Positions 21,354 through 34,501 of a stretch of DNA of 64,000 bases are shown here, one piece after another. The DNA is from Gongronella butleri (Eukaryota; Mucoromycota; Mucoromycetes; Mucorales; Cunninghamellaceae), in assembly GCA_025201375.1 (NCBI GenBank), contig JAIWZP010000021.1:248001-312000 (forward strand), in the 5' to 3' direction. A program made the position numbers and the translations under genes. Below the pieces are notes generated by a model, which saw nothing but the letters and a program-made list of their open reading frames with translations, had not been told where the DNA came from and made no database searches. Position 1 is the stretch's first letter. Every line of letters starts with the position of its first letter.

Positions 21354-24300
21354 CTTGATCAAAATATAAAAAAAATAAGAGTTTTGCAAGAAGAAAAGAA
21401 AAAGAAAAAAAAATGAAAAAAGGTGAGGCGTCCTTTTTGACCATTTTTAACTCCGACAAGACAGACTGATTTTCCTAGATACGACGTCAATGCCCCTTTC
21501 TGATTGGCCAATGGCATTGCCTGACCCATGCCTCGGGCAAGGGACTAAAATCATTCTTTTGCGTCGACCAATCGTCACCGCACGTCATTCCCCCCTTTTG
21601 TGTGACACCAAGAAAAAAAATCAAGGGGCCACCAAGGTGGTTTGAGCGCGCCATGGCGTGTCAATGCGCATCTTTTGCGTAAAAATTGCCTTTGTAAGCC
21701 ATGATTCATAGATGTCATCGACAACATGGACCTGATCATCGTTTTATAATGCATCTAGAAGCATTGAGCTTTCGGTTGAGCGGTTGACGGTGTCGTTGGG
21801 GTGCGCACGTGACGGGCATCGTCAGTTTGAAATTTCGACGCGCACCGACGCGTGAGGCGCCATGATTTTGGTAAATTTGGTGAATCAGAATCAAATTTGG
21901 AAGAACGTGAGCTGCCAACACTGGGTTCATCATCCGCCAAGAATCAAGGAAATCGGCAGCGTGGTCGTCGAGAAACGACATTTTAGTGCGTCAAACCCCA
22001 CCATTTCAAGCGCGTGTCATCCGACGACAAGACGCGTCGGCGCCGAAAACTCGGCGATTTCTCGCGACAAATCATCCAACGTGCCACGTGTAACCACTGC
22101 TTCCCTGGTAATAACGCGTCGAGATGCGTATCGACGCGCCGGAAAACAACGAAATTTTGATCGCGTCCTAATTCTCGCGCAACGCGCATTTCTTAGTGAT
22201 CACAAGCACCCACGGATTCGCACGATCAAAATGCGCGAGACCCTTCGGTTTAAGGCCGCGCGGATGCGTTTTGGTGAGCGACGCGCGATTGAAAATTGGA
22301 TTTTAACGTGTTTCTTTTGCCATTTTCTCGTCGCTTGGTCAAGTATTCCTTGGGTCGGGTCATAATAAAAATAGATGAGGTCAACACGACCCTTCATCAC
22401 TCCAAGTTTCGCGGTGATTGAGCAACGTTTTTTGATTTTTGAAAGTTGGCTACGGTGTTGTATATGAGTTTTGCCTTTTTTTTGGCTGCTGCTCGCCATC
22501 TATGGGACCTACAGACACGAGAGTGGGTTCAAATGAAAGCCAGGTACAATCTTGACAAGATGCGTTTGATTTTATTATATTTAGTAATAAGCTCATGTCG
22601 AGCAAAACGCAAATTACATGATATGAAACATTTTGCCGTTTCCGCACGCCGATAGGACAATAAGATATCATACAAGAACCTGGCATTCTGAATTGGTGGC
22701 GATGCGTTGATTATCTGCTAATTGCGCACTCTGCAATCAAAAGCAGCAATGATTAGCTTTTTGTCGCGAACAGTAGAATTGGACCCTTTGCATCACTCAA
22801 ATCGACCATTTTTTCGGGACAGATCATCTTTTTACCTAGCCAGCAGGGCGCACCCGAATCAAGAAGGACACATTTTCTTGGCAACAATCACTCAATGACT
22901 AAAAATTCCTTGATTTGACAACGCTTTCTAGTGAAAGAGGTCAAATTTGCATAATACGTTACAAATTGAGCGCTTGTGGCGCGCAATTGCTTGGCTTAGC
23001 GTCCAAATAGGGTGCGCCAATACGCTTAGGCTGTCAATGCGGCGCATGAATGACATGACAAGCCAATTTCAATCAAGGTTTAATTTTCGTGTTCCTATTT
23101 TTCTCCCGTTTCCCAATGGCATACGCAATTACGCGCCACACGGACGCGTCCATTGCATGTAAAAACGGGGGCGTGACACGACATAGCGTGATGAGCTTCT
23201 CACCAATGTGTTTGGCCAGACAATTGCTTGCCGCGGGTCGTTTTTTCTTTTTTTTTTTCAAACTTGCCGCCCATGGATCGCTTATCATTGGGGGAACCGC
23301 GTGATGGCCGCCCCGGGTTTTTTCGTGCGTTGTCTGCCCTCGCTTTTATTTCAGACGCGCTCATCCCCGATCCAGTAACGATGTGACCTGTATGAAACCT
23401 TGCGTGATGTATTTTCAGAATATGCATTTGGCGGCGCCATCTGTTGATGAACCTTGCCGACGGTCGTACAGCTCTCAATTGCATGACGATAGGACTGATA
23501 AAGAACGGCTGTTTACATCCCGTTCGTTGCGCTTCCCTCCGTCCCCCCATTTGCTCTTAAAGTTTGCACAGCAGCAAATCGATGCAAGAGCGAGATCGCG
23601 TCCTGAGCAAATCTTTGCATTTTTTTGGTGTGGGTCCTTTTAGATATTTTGGCATGGTGTGCTTTTTTTTTTGCAATTGCGGATTAGCAGTTCAGAAATT
23701 GAATGAATTCATTAGTATCTGATCATGTGCAGGCTCATGAATGACGCTGCGGCAGCTCTTTTTTTATATTAGACTGGCGGCACGACGCGTTATTATGGAG
23801 GCAAGGCGATCGTTTCAGCGCCTAGAGTGACCAAATAAAGCAAGCGGAACTGGGCTTACTTTTTGTGTGCAAAAAAACGTGACACAATGTGTTCAAGTTC
23901 CGTGGCATGTCGAAGAAGAAAAAAAACAGGTGCCAGGCACAAAAAAAAAAAAATCGACGTGGGGGAGGACAAGATCCATCGATCTGGGAAGAAAAAAAAA
24001 AACAGAGAATTGTCATTTGTGGAAAAAGAGAAAGCAAGTGTTCAATCATTCTTGTCCCAATGGTGCAAGCACAAAGGTCACCCGGATCATGTGTTACCTT
24101 CCTTACTTCGCTTCTTTCGCCTTTTTTAGCAATGTCGATCAGCCGAGGACTCATGTCCAAGAATGAAGAAAAGATGGCGATTGCATTTGGTGCGCGTGCC
24201 CCCCCACCCCCCTTTCCCCTTGCACCGGGGCTTATCTTTATTTTTTTTCGGGGACAATGGGGAATGAAAGACGTCTTTGCTTTGCTTGGCAACTTTTAAC

Positions 24301-26070
24301 GAATCCACGTCAAGAGGAATGAAGATGACGCTATGGGCAATGCAGCAAAATGGCGAGACGGGACCCACGGCAATGGCAGTCCGACATGGACGGCTCATTG
24401 AGCGGGGCTCACTTTTGTTGTCGTGCGTGCGGCAACGCGCGGGAACTTGCATTTCCGTGTTGTCAAACCCCCATGTGACATTGCCACCGGCAAGACCTGG
24501 CTTGAATTTTGCTGCAAGAGACCACGCGGGTGGGCAACCGCGCACGATGCAATTTCCCTCTCTCCCTTTTTTCCTCTCGTCAGCTCATTTTCTGGAACCC
24601 AATCAACGTCCAAACACACTAAATATGACAAACCGCCTTTTTTTCCAATTTCCTGGGCGAAATTGAGGCCCGACATGCTTGACATACCTCCTCCTCGGAA
24701 TGCCCAATGTAAAACAAAAAGTCAATGAAAAAAAAGGACACACAAACAAGACCTTCACGGCAAGACAAATGGCCCGTTTGTGGCGACGTCATGCCAAAAA
24801 GCGTTGTGGCTTGCCAGCCAAATTAAGGATGGCCGATTAGGTTTTTCCCTCGCTCTTTCTCACGTCTTTTTTTTTTTTTTTTTTTTTTTTTTTGTGCGAG
24901 GACAAAGGAAGGGGATGGAAGGGGGGAGACCGGATGAACAAAAGATACAAGGGCAACGAGCAAGCCAAGGGCCGATCGAGAGTTGAAAAAGGATGGCGTG
25001 CGTGGAAGGGCCGATCCCTTTTGTCAAAAGACCAATGTTTTATGGACTAATGTCGCTCAACATGAAATGATTCTCCGAGTTGGGCTAGCTCGTATCGCGA
25101 CAGGTGGGGGAGAAGGTGGGGGGGGGGAGGCGAGAGAGAGATGGAGAGAACGAGGAAGAGTGCAAAAGCGTGCATTAATTACGGAAACTCGGGCTTGTTC
25201 GCGGTCGCGCATCCTTTTTTTTTTATGTTCATTGTGTTGCCGAGCCTCTTTTTTTTTTTCTTTTGCAATCTGACGGCCAAATGGTAACGTTGAATGGGCG
25301 GATGATAAAGTTTGCGACGTTAAAAGATCATGCATGAGATCCCGACCCATTGATCCAATGAAAGTGAGCGGCCAGCAACCGGCCTTCTTTTTTTTTTTTT
25401 TGTCGCACGCCATTGAGTAACACACTTGCTTGCTACTCAGGACAAGCCCAAAGAACAGGGTGGTGCAATGAGAAAAAGCGTCATTTCCGTTCTGCCCTTG
25501 AGAAAAAATAAGGTAAGCTCTATTTTTGACTTTTTGAACAAGGGAGAGGAGCGAAGAGGGGGGAGGCACATGGGCACACGGGCAGTAGGGGGTGGCAATT
25601 AAAGGCAATGGGCAATGGCCACGCGCTTTATTTTTATTTTTTTATTTTTATTTTTTTTGCGCGCGCGTGTTGCATTACACGGATCGGCGGGAAGGCACAG
25701 CGATAGTTTTTTGCCTCCGAGAGATAAGAAATGCCTGTTGCCATATTCACTAGATTGCATCAAGTGCACATGAAAAAGAGTAATGCGGGATGTAGGGAAC
25801 AAAAATAAAAAAAGATTGCAAAAGGCCAACCTTTTGGAGCAAAAGGGGGGGGGATTGGCCAAAAAAAAAAGGGCGAGACGACACATCGGTTTTGTGTAAC
25901 GTACCTGAGCGGACGTTGGGGCCGCCCTCCCTTTCTCCCCCCATAAAAAGGGCTTCTTTTTTTTTCTCATCTTGCATGTTTCACTTTCTTTTTCTCTCTT
26001 TTTATTCTTTTGTTCCCCGCACTTTTTGTCTTTTTGAGGGCCCTTTTTTTCCACTCCTTTTTTTTTATCG
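21354..26070. other. Gene-free tract, 4.7 kb
   Basis: No supported coding gene, tRNA or rRNA was found. The longest plus-strand ORF (21862-22365) has no start context, intron signals or family likeness. Homopolymers are common toward the right end (24866-24892 T run, 25390-25402 T run). Short ACGCGTC words recur. The last 450 bp are pyrimidine-rich and serve as promoter of the next gene. Confidence 0.45.
21503..21572. promoter_or_regulatory. CCAAT boxes upstream of phosphoglycerate mutase
   Basis: The palindrome ATTGGCCAAT at 21503-21512 holds one CCAAT box on each strand, and another CCAAT lies at 21568-21572. They sit about 150-220 bp upstream of the start codon on the minus strand, a usual distance for a HAP-complex site. 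Function is inferred. Confidence 0.4.
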
Positions 26071-28630
26071 ATGCCTTTTGACACTGTGCAGCACTCTTCT
26101 AAGCGATTGAGGCAGCATGGGCCGTGGGATTTGCCTGACGACCTCGCCTTTTCTTCGCCCGCCTATGCATTTGACGACGCGACAGCAGGCCACGGGACGG
26201 TCTCGTTTGTCGACTATTGGCGCACACGGCACGCGGCTCTGAATACGATGACGGCGCTTTGGAAATATGACCACAATGTGACGATCCAACCGCAACGCAA
26301 GCAATCGTTGCCTCTGGCGGTGAGCACGGCGTCCAATGGGTCCAGTGGGCGGTCCCATGGATTGCGTTCGCCATCGACGATGCTTGCATCGCCATTGGAG
26401 GCAGATGACACATCATCGACGGTGTCAACCTTGTCGACTTCGACGTCGACAACGTCGTTATGTCCGTCGAATCTGCAACAATGGTTGAATCGGTCGTGTT
26501 CGTTGATTACGACACCGCAGGGCCTGACACTTGAGGCGCGCATTGCCAATGCGACTGAATTCCGGTCGTTGGTAGACGCGTTCCAATCGCTTTGCCAGGT
26601 GGACGAGACAACGGCGACGCAAGTGCCTGCACCTCATCACCACGCGTCCAATTCAACCACAAGTGTCGCCCTCTGCCGCAACAAGCTACACAAATCCAAG
26701 CCTGTGAATTTCTTCTTGTCGCTGTGTGATTTGGGCCGCATTGCCCTGTCGTCGTCCACCATTTACAACCAATTGGCTCTCAAGCACATCGTCGATGCCT
26801 GCATAAAGACCTTTTTCACCTGCTGGGTGCGTTATTCGACCATCATCCACAAGCAATCGTTCATGCAATGGTATATGTCGACTCCGCACGCCATGGACAC
26901 GCCCATTGTCAATGCCATGTGTGCCACCTCGTTTGCCCACATGATCAACCACCACATGCAGCCCGGCCTGGAGCATTTCCGCGCCAACCAGGATTTGATC
27001 CTCGAGCAGCAGCAATTGTTCTTTGACCGTGCACGCGACAGCCTCGCCTCGTCCCTCGATACCCCGTCAGATCGCTACACCATCGTCGCCCTCGTCCTCA
27101 TGAGCTGCATGGCAGAACCCGACAGACGCACCCATTACTCGGGCCTTGCCACATCCGCCTTGCTCGAACTCGACATTTATCCCCTCATGGAAGCCGACGA
27201 CGACACGGACGACATTACCTATGCCCAAGAACTCGACAATCGTCTCTGGTGGTACGTCTGGGCCGTCGATTTCTACCTGTAAGGAAGAAAAAAAAAACGA
27301 AAGAAAAATGAAAAATGAAGAAAAAGCGCAAAAAAAAAAAGAAAGAAAGAAAATTGAACCAATGCCACCTTTTTTTTCTAGTTATTCCACGGGCGTGCCA
27401 CGCAATGCGCCCAAGATGCGTCGCGATGGCGTGCCTGCGTTCCCGCAGGTGCATGAAGAAGACATTGATGAGGCGGAGCACAGCGTGCTGACGGACATTT
27501 ATTGTCTTCGTCTGTGGAAATTCCAAGAAGATGTGCTGGACGCATTTTATGCAAAGGACGACCAGGTGACGACCGCGCAGCAATTGCGGCAATATGACAA
27601 TCAGCTGCTGACCATGTATCAAGACATGCCTGCATATCTGCAGCTGGACAGCGGCTTTGTTTATGGCTGCCCTGATCTGTTTCTCGCTTGTGTGCGCGTC
27701 AATATCGAATTCAACGCGACACGGTTGATTCTGCACATGCCCTTTTTGCCTGATGCTAGCGACGCGCAGCCCAATCAGCTTGCCCTGCAATCGCTGCACG
27801 TGTGTCTGAAAACAGCCTTGTTGCAATTGCGCACGATCCAGACCACGTGCCGCACTGATGCCATTTTCCGCTGCGCATTTGATCGCGACGAATTCTGGCG
27901 CGCTTGCGAGATCCTGTCGCTTGCGCTCGATGTGTATCGCAGCTGCGACACGACGCACCGTCATTTGATCCTCGATGGCCTTGCCCCCGCCGACTTGACC
28001 GCGTCGCTGCACAAAGCAAAGAGCATTTTGCAGTCGTCTGTCGAATTCACCATCGGAAGCAAGAACTGGCTTCACGTCAATGACTGGCTCAACAAGGAAA
28101 TCGCCCGTCACGAGCGCCTCGATCATGCATCACCTGTGTCTCCCGCAATGTATATGCTTCAAAACGACTCTTTCCACCCGGTCTTCAAACAAGACGCCTC
28201 CAATGTCTCGTCACCACCACCGCCACCACTACAACCCATCTTGCATGACGACCACATCCCACCACCCACTTTTATCGTGCCATCGCAAAAATCCCCCAGC
28301 CCCGCACCAAGGCCGCCACCACACGCCACCTCCATGCCACCACCACCACCACCGGCAACAACAGCTCCAATGGCCGTCAATGCCTCTTTTCAGGTGTCTT
28401 CTCGCTCATCACCACCATCACAAATGGCCACACAGCTCACCACTGGTGCGCCACCAGTCAATATGGCCACCGAATTCATTGCATTTTGCCCTGAAGATGA
28501 ATTCGACGTGTCGTCACCCAAGCAAAAGTCGCGACGCGCCTCCACCAAGCAGCAGCAGCCACGCTTCCGCTACTTTAATCCTCGCACACTTAACAAGTAT
28601 CTCTTCATTGATGATCATCCACTGCTGTAA
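26071..28630 (+). CDS. Fungal transcription-factor-like protein (middle homology region, no zinc cluster seen)
   Basis: Large protein of 818 residues from two exons, 26071-27278 and 27382-28630. About residues 225-600 resemble the middle homology region of fungal zinc-cluster regulators: YNQLALKHIVDACIKTFFTC, YSTIIHKQSFMQWYMS, a helix-rich stretch, and LWWYVWAVDFYLYSTGVPRN, where the intron falls. No Cys6 cluster is seen in the protein or in the 450 bp upstream, so DNA binding is not shown by the sequence. The N-terminus is Ser/Thr-rich. The C-terminus (about residues 695-800) has runs of Pro and a basic KQKSRRASTKQQQPR segment near the end. It may be a regulator acting through partners, or an upstream exon with the zinc cluster may be missing from this reading. 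Confidence 0.85.
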
Positions 28631-29085
28631 TCGTTTCTTTTTTTTTATATATTGTACATCTTTTTCTCTCTGTTTCTCTTCCATACCTCTATTGACTAAA
28701 AATTTAACCCCATGATTCCACCCATTTGCCATGCAATTGCCTTAAAGAATAAAGAATGACCACCTACATCACCCCATCCCACAATACGACAAACATTTTT
28801 GGATGACAAGCATGACTCTTTTTCACCTGGTTTTGCTTTCATTGTTCCCAAATTGGGATGGCCCACCTGAGACGCAAGCGCTGAGATGCGATTTTTTCCG
28901 CGCCCCGAGAAGGGAAAGAGTGCGTACGCATTGGTTCTTTTTCTCTTTCTTTTTCTCCCTCTTTTTTTTTTTAGTCCTTTTTTCTTCCCTTGTTTCTGTT
29001 TCTCCCTGTTTTTTTTTCGTTTATTCCCCTTCTCCTCCTCCCTCTCTGTCTCTCTCTGTCTCTCTGACCCCCTTTTCACAACGCC
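28631..29085. other. Intergenic spacer
   Basis: 3' end of the regulator gene, then a long pyrimidine-rich promoter (28940-29085) in front of the SSH4-like gene. No gene supported. Confidence 0.5.
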
Positions 29086-30551
29086 ATGTTGAATGCTTTT
29101 GCCTGGCTCTTCATAGGCGGCATAGTGGTCTTTTTTACTTTGACGGTGTTGCTGCTCTTTTTCACCCGCTCGGCTATTGAGCTGCCTTTGCACAGCGGGG
29201 CCGATGCCGAGTTTGACGACTGGCCTGTGGAAACCGAGGAATTGATTGCCCAGCTACCCGAGGACGCACGTCTGAGCTATGAACGAGCACGAGGTAATGC
29301 CCATTTTGGTGGGAAAAAAAAAGAAAGAGCAAAACCATGGCTTGGCGTGTATTGTGTGGTGTGTGAGGTGGACAACTCGGTTTGTTGTGCGTGTGAAAAG
29401 GAACAAAAGACCCCTCCCCGGCCCTCCAAAAAAAAAGCAAAATCGAGACTTAACGTGCAATTTTTGCTTTGTTTTCATGATAGTGTGGCAGGATTACCAC
29501 CCTCCTGATAGCGTGTCGACAGATATCACCCCTCCGCAGTACGTGACGATCCAAGAAAAGGGAGTGTCGGCCTTTGAGTTTGAGCTGGACCAAGAATCGC
29601 ACGCCTTTGTCACCGGCCGCACAGAAATACAATTTTCCTATGGTGAGTGCTGCGTCACCACCAACCTGCCGCTGCCCAGAAATCAAGAAGTGTACTATTG
29701 GGAGGTAAAGTGAAAAAAAAAAAAAAAAAAAAAAAACGCGAGAAATGGCCCATGCATGCGCGTCTTTTTTTCATCGATTGGATGCATTTTATTGATTTTT
29801 TTTTTATTTTCTTTAGGCCAAGATGTTTGAAAAGCCAGACACAACGACGGTGAGTGTTGGTGTGGTGACAAAGCCATATCCTGGGTGGCGGCTGCCCGGA
29901 TGGAATCGGTATTCTGTTGGCTACTTCTCGGACAATGGTGCCAAATACTTTTCGTCATGCTTCAATGGCAAGACGTACTCGCTGCCTTTTAATCACGGTG
30001 ACGTCATTGGCGTTGGCTACCGCCACCGGACGGGCACCGTCTTTTTTACGCGCAATGGGCGAAAGATCGAGGATGCCTACACGGGTTTGCGCTGGAACCT
30101 GTTTCCCGCCATTGGCGCCAATGGCCCTTGCCAGGTCCATGTGAATCTCGGCCAGCGCGGCTTTGTCTTTGTCGAGGCCAATGTGAAAAAGTGGGGCCTG
30201 GCACCGTCCCAGGGCACACTCGCGCCCCCGCCCGCCTACGGGCTCGAGAACGATACCATCCTCCTTGCCGCCGGCGCGTCCACGTCCACATCCACGGCCA
30301 ATCCGCCCCCACCACGCGCTATCCGGGAGCGCGATGCCCAGGACGACGACGCCGTCCTCATCTCGCTCGAACAGGACGACGACGACACCAATGCCAATGC
30401 CAATCCAGCCTATCCCCCGCACAGCGCGTCGCCACCCTTGCATCATTCAAACACATCGGCCTCATCCACATCCACCTTGTCCCCCGAGCCCCCCGCTTAC
30501 TCGTCTGTATCCATACCTGATGACGCGCCTGAAGACGCATCACACGCGTAG
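29086..30551 (+). CDS. SSH4/EAR1-like SPRY-domain adaptor of Rsp5
   Basis: Membrane adaptor that brings the ubiquitin ligase Rsp5 to cargo on endosomes and vacuole. Three exons: 29086-29293, 29484-29704, 29817-30551, giving 387 residues. One transmembrane segment lies at about residues 6-27. After a linker ending VWQDYHPPDS comes a SPRY domain: YVTIQEKGVSAFEFE, EVYYWEAKMFEKPDTTTVSV, YPGWRLPGWNRYSVGYFSDN and GYRHRTGTVFFTRNGRKIEDA. The C-terminal tail is acidic, Ser/Thr/Pro-rich and contains two PPAY motifs, the type of site bound by Rsp5 WW domains. Domain order matches Ssh4/Ear1. Confidence 0.9.
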
Positions 30552-30842
30552 CTCCGTGGGCTCTTCTTTTTTTTTTTTTTTGGTCTCTTCTTTTTATATT
30601 ATAACCGCTCTCTTGTACATAATAAAGGGTCGTTTCGGCCCCTCGGTTCATTCAATCAAGTCAACTTCAATCCTGCATCCATACAAATCACAGGAGCTGC
30701 ACCAAAAAAAAAAAAAAAAAAAAAAAAAAAATAACAAAATGGCCTGGAAAGTGCCACGTTGCGAATGAAAAAGGCGGGTTTCTTTTTTCTCTCCCTTTTT
30801 TTTTCTTCCCCGTCTCCTCTCCCTCCTTTTTCTGCTACTTTA

Positions 30843-31692
30843 ATGGCAAACACAACAACAGCGACGGAAACGAACAAAGGTACGCGTCATTCAGAGAGAC
30901 TTTTTGACGCGTTTCGAGAGATAATGCGTTTTCCTCACTCGTTTTTCTAAAATTGTAGATCAGGAGCCCATCCAAGTCGACAACAAGTACGATGGCAAGC
31001 AGTTGAAGCACACGCTGGATGATGAAATCGCCCGAGTAAAGCTGCTTGTTTTGCCGCGTGTGGCTGCAATACGCGTTTATGGTGCTTTTGCTGACACCCG
31101 TTCTGTTTTTTTGTTTTTTGTTTTTTTGTTTTTTTCTCTAGTATCTAGGCAATGAAGGTGGCTACAAGCAGAGCCATCAGCACGCGTACGTCAAGCTTGT
31201 GTTTGGCTACCTGTCGTGCTTCATTGCCGCTGGCCAATTCCTGTACGAGCGCAAGCACGGCTTTGACAATGTCAAGTTTGGCACCCTGGGCTGCGTTTTA
31301 TTCTTTTGGGTGTTCCAGTCGGCCATCTGGCTGTATACCCGGTTCATCGAGAACAATGAAATTTTTGCCGCCTTCTTGTATGATGGCAAAACGGTAAGAA
31401 ATCGCGGCAAAAGCGCGTTTTTTTCGGGGTCAGCTCACGCGCGCCTTTTTATTTATTCTTTTTCCAGCACGCGGGCACCGTCAGTGTCACGACCGAGATG
31501 CATCAATACTCTCCTGAATACCACATCCACTGTCTGTACACCAACGAATTGACGCACAAGTCGGTTCGTTGCAAGGTCACCACCAATGTCGAGCAATGGT
31601 TTAACGAGGACGGCCAGCTCATGAAAGACGCCTTTGACCAACACATCAAGGATGCCGTCAGCAAGGTCCACAAGCATCTGCACCAGGAATGA
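30843..31692 (+). CDS. SPC2: Signal peptidase complex subunit 2
   Basis: Non-catalytic ER membrane subunit (SPC25/Spc2) that helps the signal peptidase act near the Sec61 channel. Four exons: 30843-30879, 30959-31035, 31142-31393, 31468-31692, giving 196 residues. Two transmembrane segments are visible: VKLVFGYLSCFIAAGQFLYE and LGCVLFFWVFQSAIWLYTRF, with the short loop between them, as in the family. The upstream part IQVDNKYDGKQLKHTLDDE and downstream EYHIHCLY with lysine-rich C-terminus also fit. The first exon encodes only 12 residues and a split codon. The start ATG at 30843 follows a pyrimidine-rich stretch. A polyadenylation-like AATAAA lies shortly after the stop. Confidence 0.9.
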
Positions 31693-33095
31693 AGGAGCTT
31701 GTGAAGCATCATTGCGAATAAAAATCATTTTGACATCATTATGTGCTCTTTGTGCATGGCGTTTGCTGGCCAAAGAGCGAAGAAATAAGATCTTGCTTTC
31801 TTGCATATGGTTTTCTTCACGCTGCGATGCAAGGATGGGCAGAAGCAAAAATGCAAAATGCGTATCCAGTATCATATCATACATAAAACGATGAAATTCG
31901 ACAATTTTGCATTTGCGCATCCCTTCCTGCTCAACTTGAAGACATTGCCAGCCGCAAACGATTGATTTGCACATTTACGATATCATAACTTTTGTACGTA
32001 CTGTACCTACAGTACCATGGCTTGACTTGATGCTGCATGGTGCCTGACAAGACCATCAACCATCGAAATTGCAATTTTGGCATTTTTTGCGCGCGCTGTG
32101 AGATATGATGATACTGTATTGCGTCCCGCTGGCGGACACACCACCCTTTCAGAAAAATGCAGACCCATTCCTCGATACTGTACATTGTACTGAGTATGAT
32201 CGGTACAGTGTGCTACGTACAGTGCTCAAAACAAACGTTTTGCTCATGAAATGCCCAATTACTACAGTATTCCAACTTTGACGATCTGTTGTGCCTCCAG
32301 AAATTTTTTTTACAGCTTAGCTGCCCGCCGATAAAAGACGTGCCATGCGATGAACTGTAGTCCAGTGCTTGAGATGGGTCCGCCCGATTTTTTTGACCCG
32401 GAAATTACAAAATCGACCAAATTTAGCCTATTTTGCATTCGCCTCGCCATCTGCCTGGTCGATCCCGCTCAAAAATACCTGCATCGAACTCAGCGCAAAA
32501 TTTGCTTGCAACAAAAAAACTTAAACCCCCAAAGTGCTACGACCACTTTTGAAAAATTCAGGGGTCACACATTTAAATCCCAAAAACGGGCAATTTCGAA
32601 CTCCGAGTGATCAATGTATCCCAAACAGGTAACTCCGACGATTTGCTATTGGCACACAAAATGGCAGCCGCCCCAAAATGCAAGAAAAAGGTCCAAAGAG
32701 TGACGCATGAACAGCGATCGACTGGGAAAATTGCCTATTTTGCGCAAGATTTTTTTGCAAAAATTTAAGGTTTGGCACTTCCAAATTAAGGTGCGTACGT
32801 AAATTCTGCATGGATTTTTTATCGTATTTTTTTATTTTTTTTATTTTGCACATTTTTGTGCAGGCAGCCTGGTCCCTGGTGAAATGACCGATGCAAAAAG
32901 TTAAAACCCAAGCTAGCGCGCCACAAGTTATTCGACCGTTATGATAAGTGCTTTGCCCCTCTGTTTGTTATTAAAACTGTAATAAAAATTACAGGTTGAC
33001 TAGACCGTTGTCGAGCAAGTCGCGACTATAGATTTTGCTGAAAAAGTGGAATTTCTCTGCCACCAGGTTTTTTGGCCATCCAGCAGTGAAACTGG

Positions 33096-33536
33096 TGTTG
33101 TGCCCGCAGAAGGGCACCGGTGCCACAGGCACGGAAGGGACAGCATTGGTCTGAGAAAGCATTGTGGCAGGCAGGTTTATTATAGCAATAAGTATGTGAT
33201 TGTGGAGATAAGGGAAAAAGGAAGGACATGCGCTGTGCAGATGCCCTTTTATACTCTAAGGATCAAGGGAAAATAGGGGGTCGTATCTACAGATGAGTCA
33301 AGATGATGGATCTGAAGGATCCATCAGTAAAAAGGGGATTTAACGCCATGTTAAGGGTCAATTGCATGTTAGGAGGTTGGGTCATCATGCATTGGTGTTG
33401 TCCATCAGGAATTAGGAGCTAAGAGCGGTCGCGCGAAGGGGACAGCCTTGAGGAGGGATGGCACAGGAGCGCGTAAGAAAAAGGGAATCCAGAAAAAAAA
33501 ATGCAGGGCGTGAATCTTGGCTTTGCGGGCATAACA
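33096..33536 (-). mobile_element. Solo LTR of a retrotransposon
   Basis: A 441-bp segment starts TGTTGTGCCCGC and ends GCGGGCATAACA, so it has TG...CA ends and nearly perfect 12-bp inverted termini. It is flanked on both sides by the same 5 bp, ACTGG (33091-33095 and 33537-33541), a target-site duplication typical of LTR elements. On the minus strand a TATA box (33253-33247) is followed about 65 bp later by AATAAA (33181-33176), which sets the orientation. No gag or pol reading frame is adjacent, so it is a solo LTR left by recombination. Confidence 0.85.
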
Positions 33537-34501
33537 ACTGGTCTCATTCGATAACAATTCAGCAGGTGCTTTCGAGTTTCGACACGTTACTATACAGTAA
33601 AGACACCGTCGTTGTCGTTGAAGAATATGGGGATTAGCTTAGAGCAAAAATAAAAGAAAAGATAGGGACGTTGCAAGGAACGAGAATGAAGTAAGTCTTT
33701 TATTGAAATAAAAATGATCTCGATATTTATACAAAAATTGAAAGTGCCTAGACGGATAGGCTGGATGCAGAGACGCGTAAAATAAAGCTGCCGCGGCGTC
33801 TGGATAAGGAAACAGGGGCGTGAGATTCCTGTACAACAAAGCCGCGTGGATCTCAAAGAGAGTATTGCCCTGCCCTGTGGATGTCAATGGCTAAGATTCA
33901 TTTACATGCGATGATTCGCATGGTGAGGAAACGCGAAAAGGAGCATGGTTTGCGATGGGGCCACAAGCATGTGGACCTGGACTTGATCATTGGCGCGAAT
34001 GCGCCATTTTGTCGCAAACCTTTCTTTTTTTTTTTTTTATTTCCTTTTCGCCATGACATTGGTCATAGATTGACCAATGCAGGCCATGAGTCCCACGGGG
34101 TGTTTACTTAAGCATCTTAAACGATGGGAATGTGCGTACAGAGACCGAGATTGCGGAAGATGCGCATTCTTCCAACAAAACGCATGAAGAAGCAGTAAAG
34201 CGTGATGACCAGCCGACAGCGGGCTTTTGTGACGAGCAAAGCGGGACCATTACCCGATTGGGTAATGCCCGCATAGAGGAGCGGCATGAGAAAGATCAAT
34301 TGCGGCGACAAGTCAGCATTTTTCATTCTTTGATCACTGCTTGCACACGCATTGACGCGTTAAGCGCGTTTAAGACGCGCTTGCGCTTTCTTTCATTGAC
34401 AGACCAAGCGTCTGTTAGGCTTTTCTTATTAAATCAAGCTCTGTAAAGCAGGCAAATACAACAGTCGTCTTATATCATACGTACCGTAGGTTGCCGAGAA
34501 C

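Noticed and set aside
21354..21389. Upstream in-frame ATG of the phosphoglycerate mutase
   Set aside because: It would add 12 hydrophobic residues not expected for this cytosolic enzyme; the ATG at 21353 gives the usual N-terminus.
21862..22365. 167-residue plus-strand ORF in the 4.7-kb spacer
   Set aside because: Its composition is irregular, no family is recognised, and no promoter-like or splice signals support it.
33590..33890. Second LTR-like segment on the minus strand (TATA-like and AATAAA in order)
   Set aside because: No matching TG...CA ends or target-site duplication could be found, so it may be ordinary AT-rich DNA or an old truncated LTR.
34132..34446. 104-residue ORF left of the MITE
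   Set aside because: No family likeness and no gene context; it lies in a mobile-element-rich tract.
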